From NCBI GenBank assembly GCA_015490055.1, contig WFYP01000288.1:1-7712 (forward strand): 7,712 nucleotides of DNA, written 5' to 3'. The notes beneath the pieces are model-generated. The model saw only the letters and a program-made list of their open reading frames with translations. It had not been told where the DNA came from and did not search any database. The position numbers and the translations under genes were made by a program. The stretch is from Nitratifractor sp. Lineage in GTDB: Bacteria; Campylobacterota; Campylobacteria; Campylobacterales; Sulfurovaceae. Every line of letters starts with the position of its first letter. Within the stretch, counting starts at the first letter, position 1. Below are positions 6,694 to 7,712 of the stretch, one piece after another.

Positions 6694-7053
6694 ATTGCAA
6701 GTGCATATTTTCTATAGTACCAATATTTATGGCTCTACCATCTCCAAGCCTTGGAACATAGTGCCCAAATTGATGCCCTGCATAAACCATAGAGAAAGGC
6801 TTAGAGCCATTTAATAGAATTTCTCCATTAATAATTTTGGTAAACTCTATTTTTGAGTTTAATATCTTCTCTAAATTTAATTTGTTTAATAGTGTATAAT
6901 TAGCATCAATTAAAAAGGCATTATTCAATGGGGATATATTTTGATAATTGTAAAAATTGTTATTTAATTTGAGGTATGGATTAGTTAGTTTTATATTTGA
7001 TTTCATACCTGCATATTATCTTATCTAGCTTAAAGCAGAGAGATAAACTTATC

Positions 7054-7712
7054 TTATACTTTAACTTGAGATACATCCGAAGAGAATTTATAACCTCTTC
7101 TTCTTACTGTATGTATTACTTGGAAGCCTAAAATGCTTTTTAAGCGTTTTCTAATTTGATTAATTGCGACTTCTACAGTATTATCACTTACATACTCTGG
7201 TTCTTCCCAAAGAGCATTTATTATTTCATCTTTTGAAAATACCCTTTGGTTGCGAAGGGCTAAATATACCAATATATCAAATGTTTTACCATTTAGCGTA
7301 ACGATTTTATCGTCATATTTAATTTTTTTAGTTGGTATGTCTATCATTAATTTATCTATTGATATTTTTGTACCGTAAAGATTTCGCATATTTGCTAATA
7401 CTCTTGCTGCTATTAAATCTGCTTCTTGGGTATGGTTATATATTACATCATCTACACTTAATTTAAAAAATTCTGTTTGGCTTTTTGGCTCATCTGTAAG
7501 TATGATTACTTTTGTATCCGGTTTTTTCTGTTTAATCTCATTTACGAAACGCTCCATAGCATATTTCATCTTCTCATCAACTATGATAATTAGCTCATAG
7601 TGTCTAAAATATGTAAAATTTGTAGCATCATAAAGATCTTCTGCACTATCTAATATACATATAAAGTAGTTAGATATCTCTTTTTCAAGCTCTTTAGCAA
7701 ACTCTTCTGAAA
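7054..7712 (-). CDS. HsrA/HP1043-like orphan OmpR-family response regulator (5' end outside window)
   Basis: The frame is open to the right edge; 218 residues are visible and comparison with HP1043 (about 223) suggests only about 10 are missing. An ATG at 7569 is internal, because receiver-domain sequence continues upstream of it. The N-terminal receiver domain is atypical. Where other regulators have the phosphorylated Asp, this one reads YELIIIVDEK, placing Val at that position with Asp one residue later, and the conserved Lys near the end of the domain is replaced (VDDVIYNHT). The C-terminal winged-helix domain is intact and HsrA-like: LWEEPEYVSDNTVEVAINQI and HTVRRRGYKF. HsrA/CosR are phosphorylation-independent, usually essential regulators of redox and stress genes in this phylum. 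No sensor kinase gene is seen nearby. selO starts 47 bases downstream in the same direction, so the two may be co-transcribed. Confidence 0.88.
   Translation of the reverse strand, partial: SEEFAKELEKEISNYFICILDSAEDLYDATNFTYFRHYELIIIVDEKMKYAMERFVNEIKQKKPDTKVIILTDEPKSQTEFFKLSVDDVIYNHTQEADLIAARVLANMRNLYGTKISIDKLMIDIPTKKIKYDDKIVTLNGKTFDILVYLALRNQRVFSKDEIINALWEEPEYVSDNTVEVAINQIRKRLKSILGFQVIHTVRRRGYKFSSDVSQVKV

Larger units (their letters stand above)
5303..7006 (-). pseudogene. selO: selO (SelO/YdiU protein adenylyltransferase), split by a MITE-like element
   Basis: SelO is a pseudokinase-fold enzyme that transfers AMP to protein hydroxyls. The 5' part (7006 to 6689) encodes residues 1-106, including YAGHQFG (75-81) and LGDGRA (87-92), and ends at LQLK. 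The 3' part (6418 to 5303) resumes with GAGETKYSRSGDGRAVLRS. Leaving out 6419-6688 joins them into one 477-residue frame, matching E. coli SelO (about 478). In that numbering K106, D245 (VMNTDN) and D255 (DYGP) align with the catalytic K113, D252 and D262 of Pseudomonas SelO, and the protein ends CSS with Cys475 where eukaryotic SelO carries selenocysteine. In the present allele translation from ATG 7006 stops after K-T, one codon into the insertion. The 3' part has no ATG until 6331 and no evident ribosome site, so no functional enzyme is expected. No other damage is seen, so the disruption looks recent. Confidence 0.93.

Noticed and set aside
7007..7053. Promoter or terminator between hsrA-like gene and selO
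   Set aside because: An AGATAA/TTATCT mini-hairpin (7041-7054) and a GATAATAT -10-like string are present, but both are short and expected by chance in such AT-rich DNA.

Overview
The window is AT-rich and almost fully coding. It most likely comes from a Campylobacterota (Epsilonproteobacteria) chromosome. Three things support this: the order ligA / tlyA / ribF, which as I recall is also found in Campylobacter jejuni; a ligase domain I with the RMWSMEDVF sequence; and, at the right edge, an orphan OmpR-type regulator closely resembling Helicobacter HP1043/HsrA (CosR in Campylobacter). I cannot assign a genus.

Left to right on the + strand: the 3' part of a TPR-repeat protein (open at the left edge); a SanA-family membrane protein; ligA (NAD-dependent DNA ligase), whose ATG overlaps the sanA stop by four bases; a small exported thioredoxin-fold protein with a CPWC motif; tlyA (rRNA 2'-O-methyltransferase, short type I form); and ribF (bifunctional riboflavin kinase/FAD synthetase). 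Gaps are 4 to about 40 bases except perhaps before ribF, so the block looks like one housekeeping operon. A perfect 10-bp hairpin at about 5281-5307 separates ribF from the convergent genes.

On the - strand, from the right edge inwards: an hsrA-like response regulator (open at the right edge), then selO (protein adenylyltransferase of the SelO/YdiU/UPF0061 family) 47 bases downstream. The main discovery is that selO is split by a 265-bp non-coding insertion at 6424-6688. The insertion has 31-bp terminal inverted repeats (29/31 matching) and is flanked by a 5-bp target duplication (TTTTA). Removing the element and one copy of the duplication restores an uninterrupted 477-codon SelO reading frame, with the junction directly after the predicted nucleotide-binding lysine codon. 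The element is therefore a recently moved MITE-like sequence, not an ordinary spacer.

The element itself is unusual. Between its terminal repeats lie two long imperfect palindromes and a tiny CCC-GAA-GGG hairpin, packed almost without spacer. A single strand of the whole element could fold into a cloverleaf-like four-way junction. It has no evident coding capacity and I cannot place it in a named insertion-sequence family. I saw no tRNA, rRNA, CRISPR array or transposase gene in the window.
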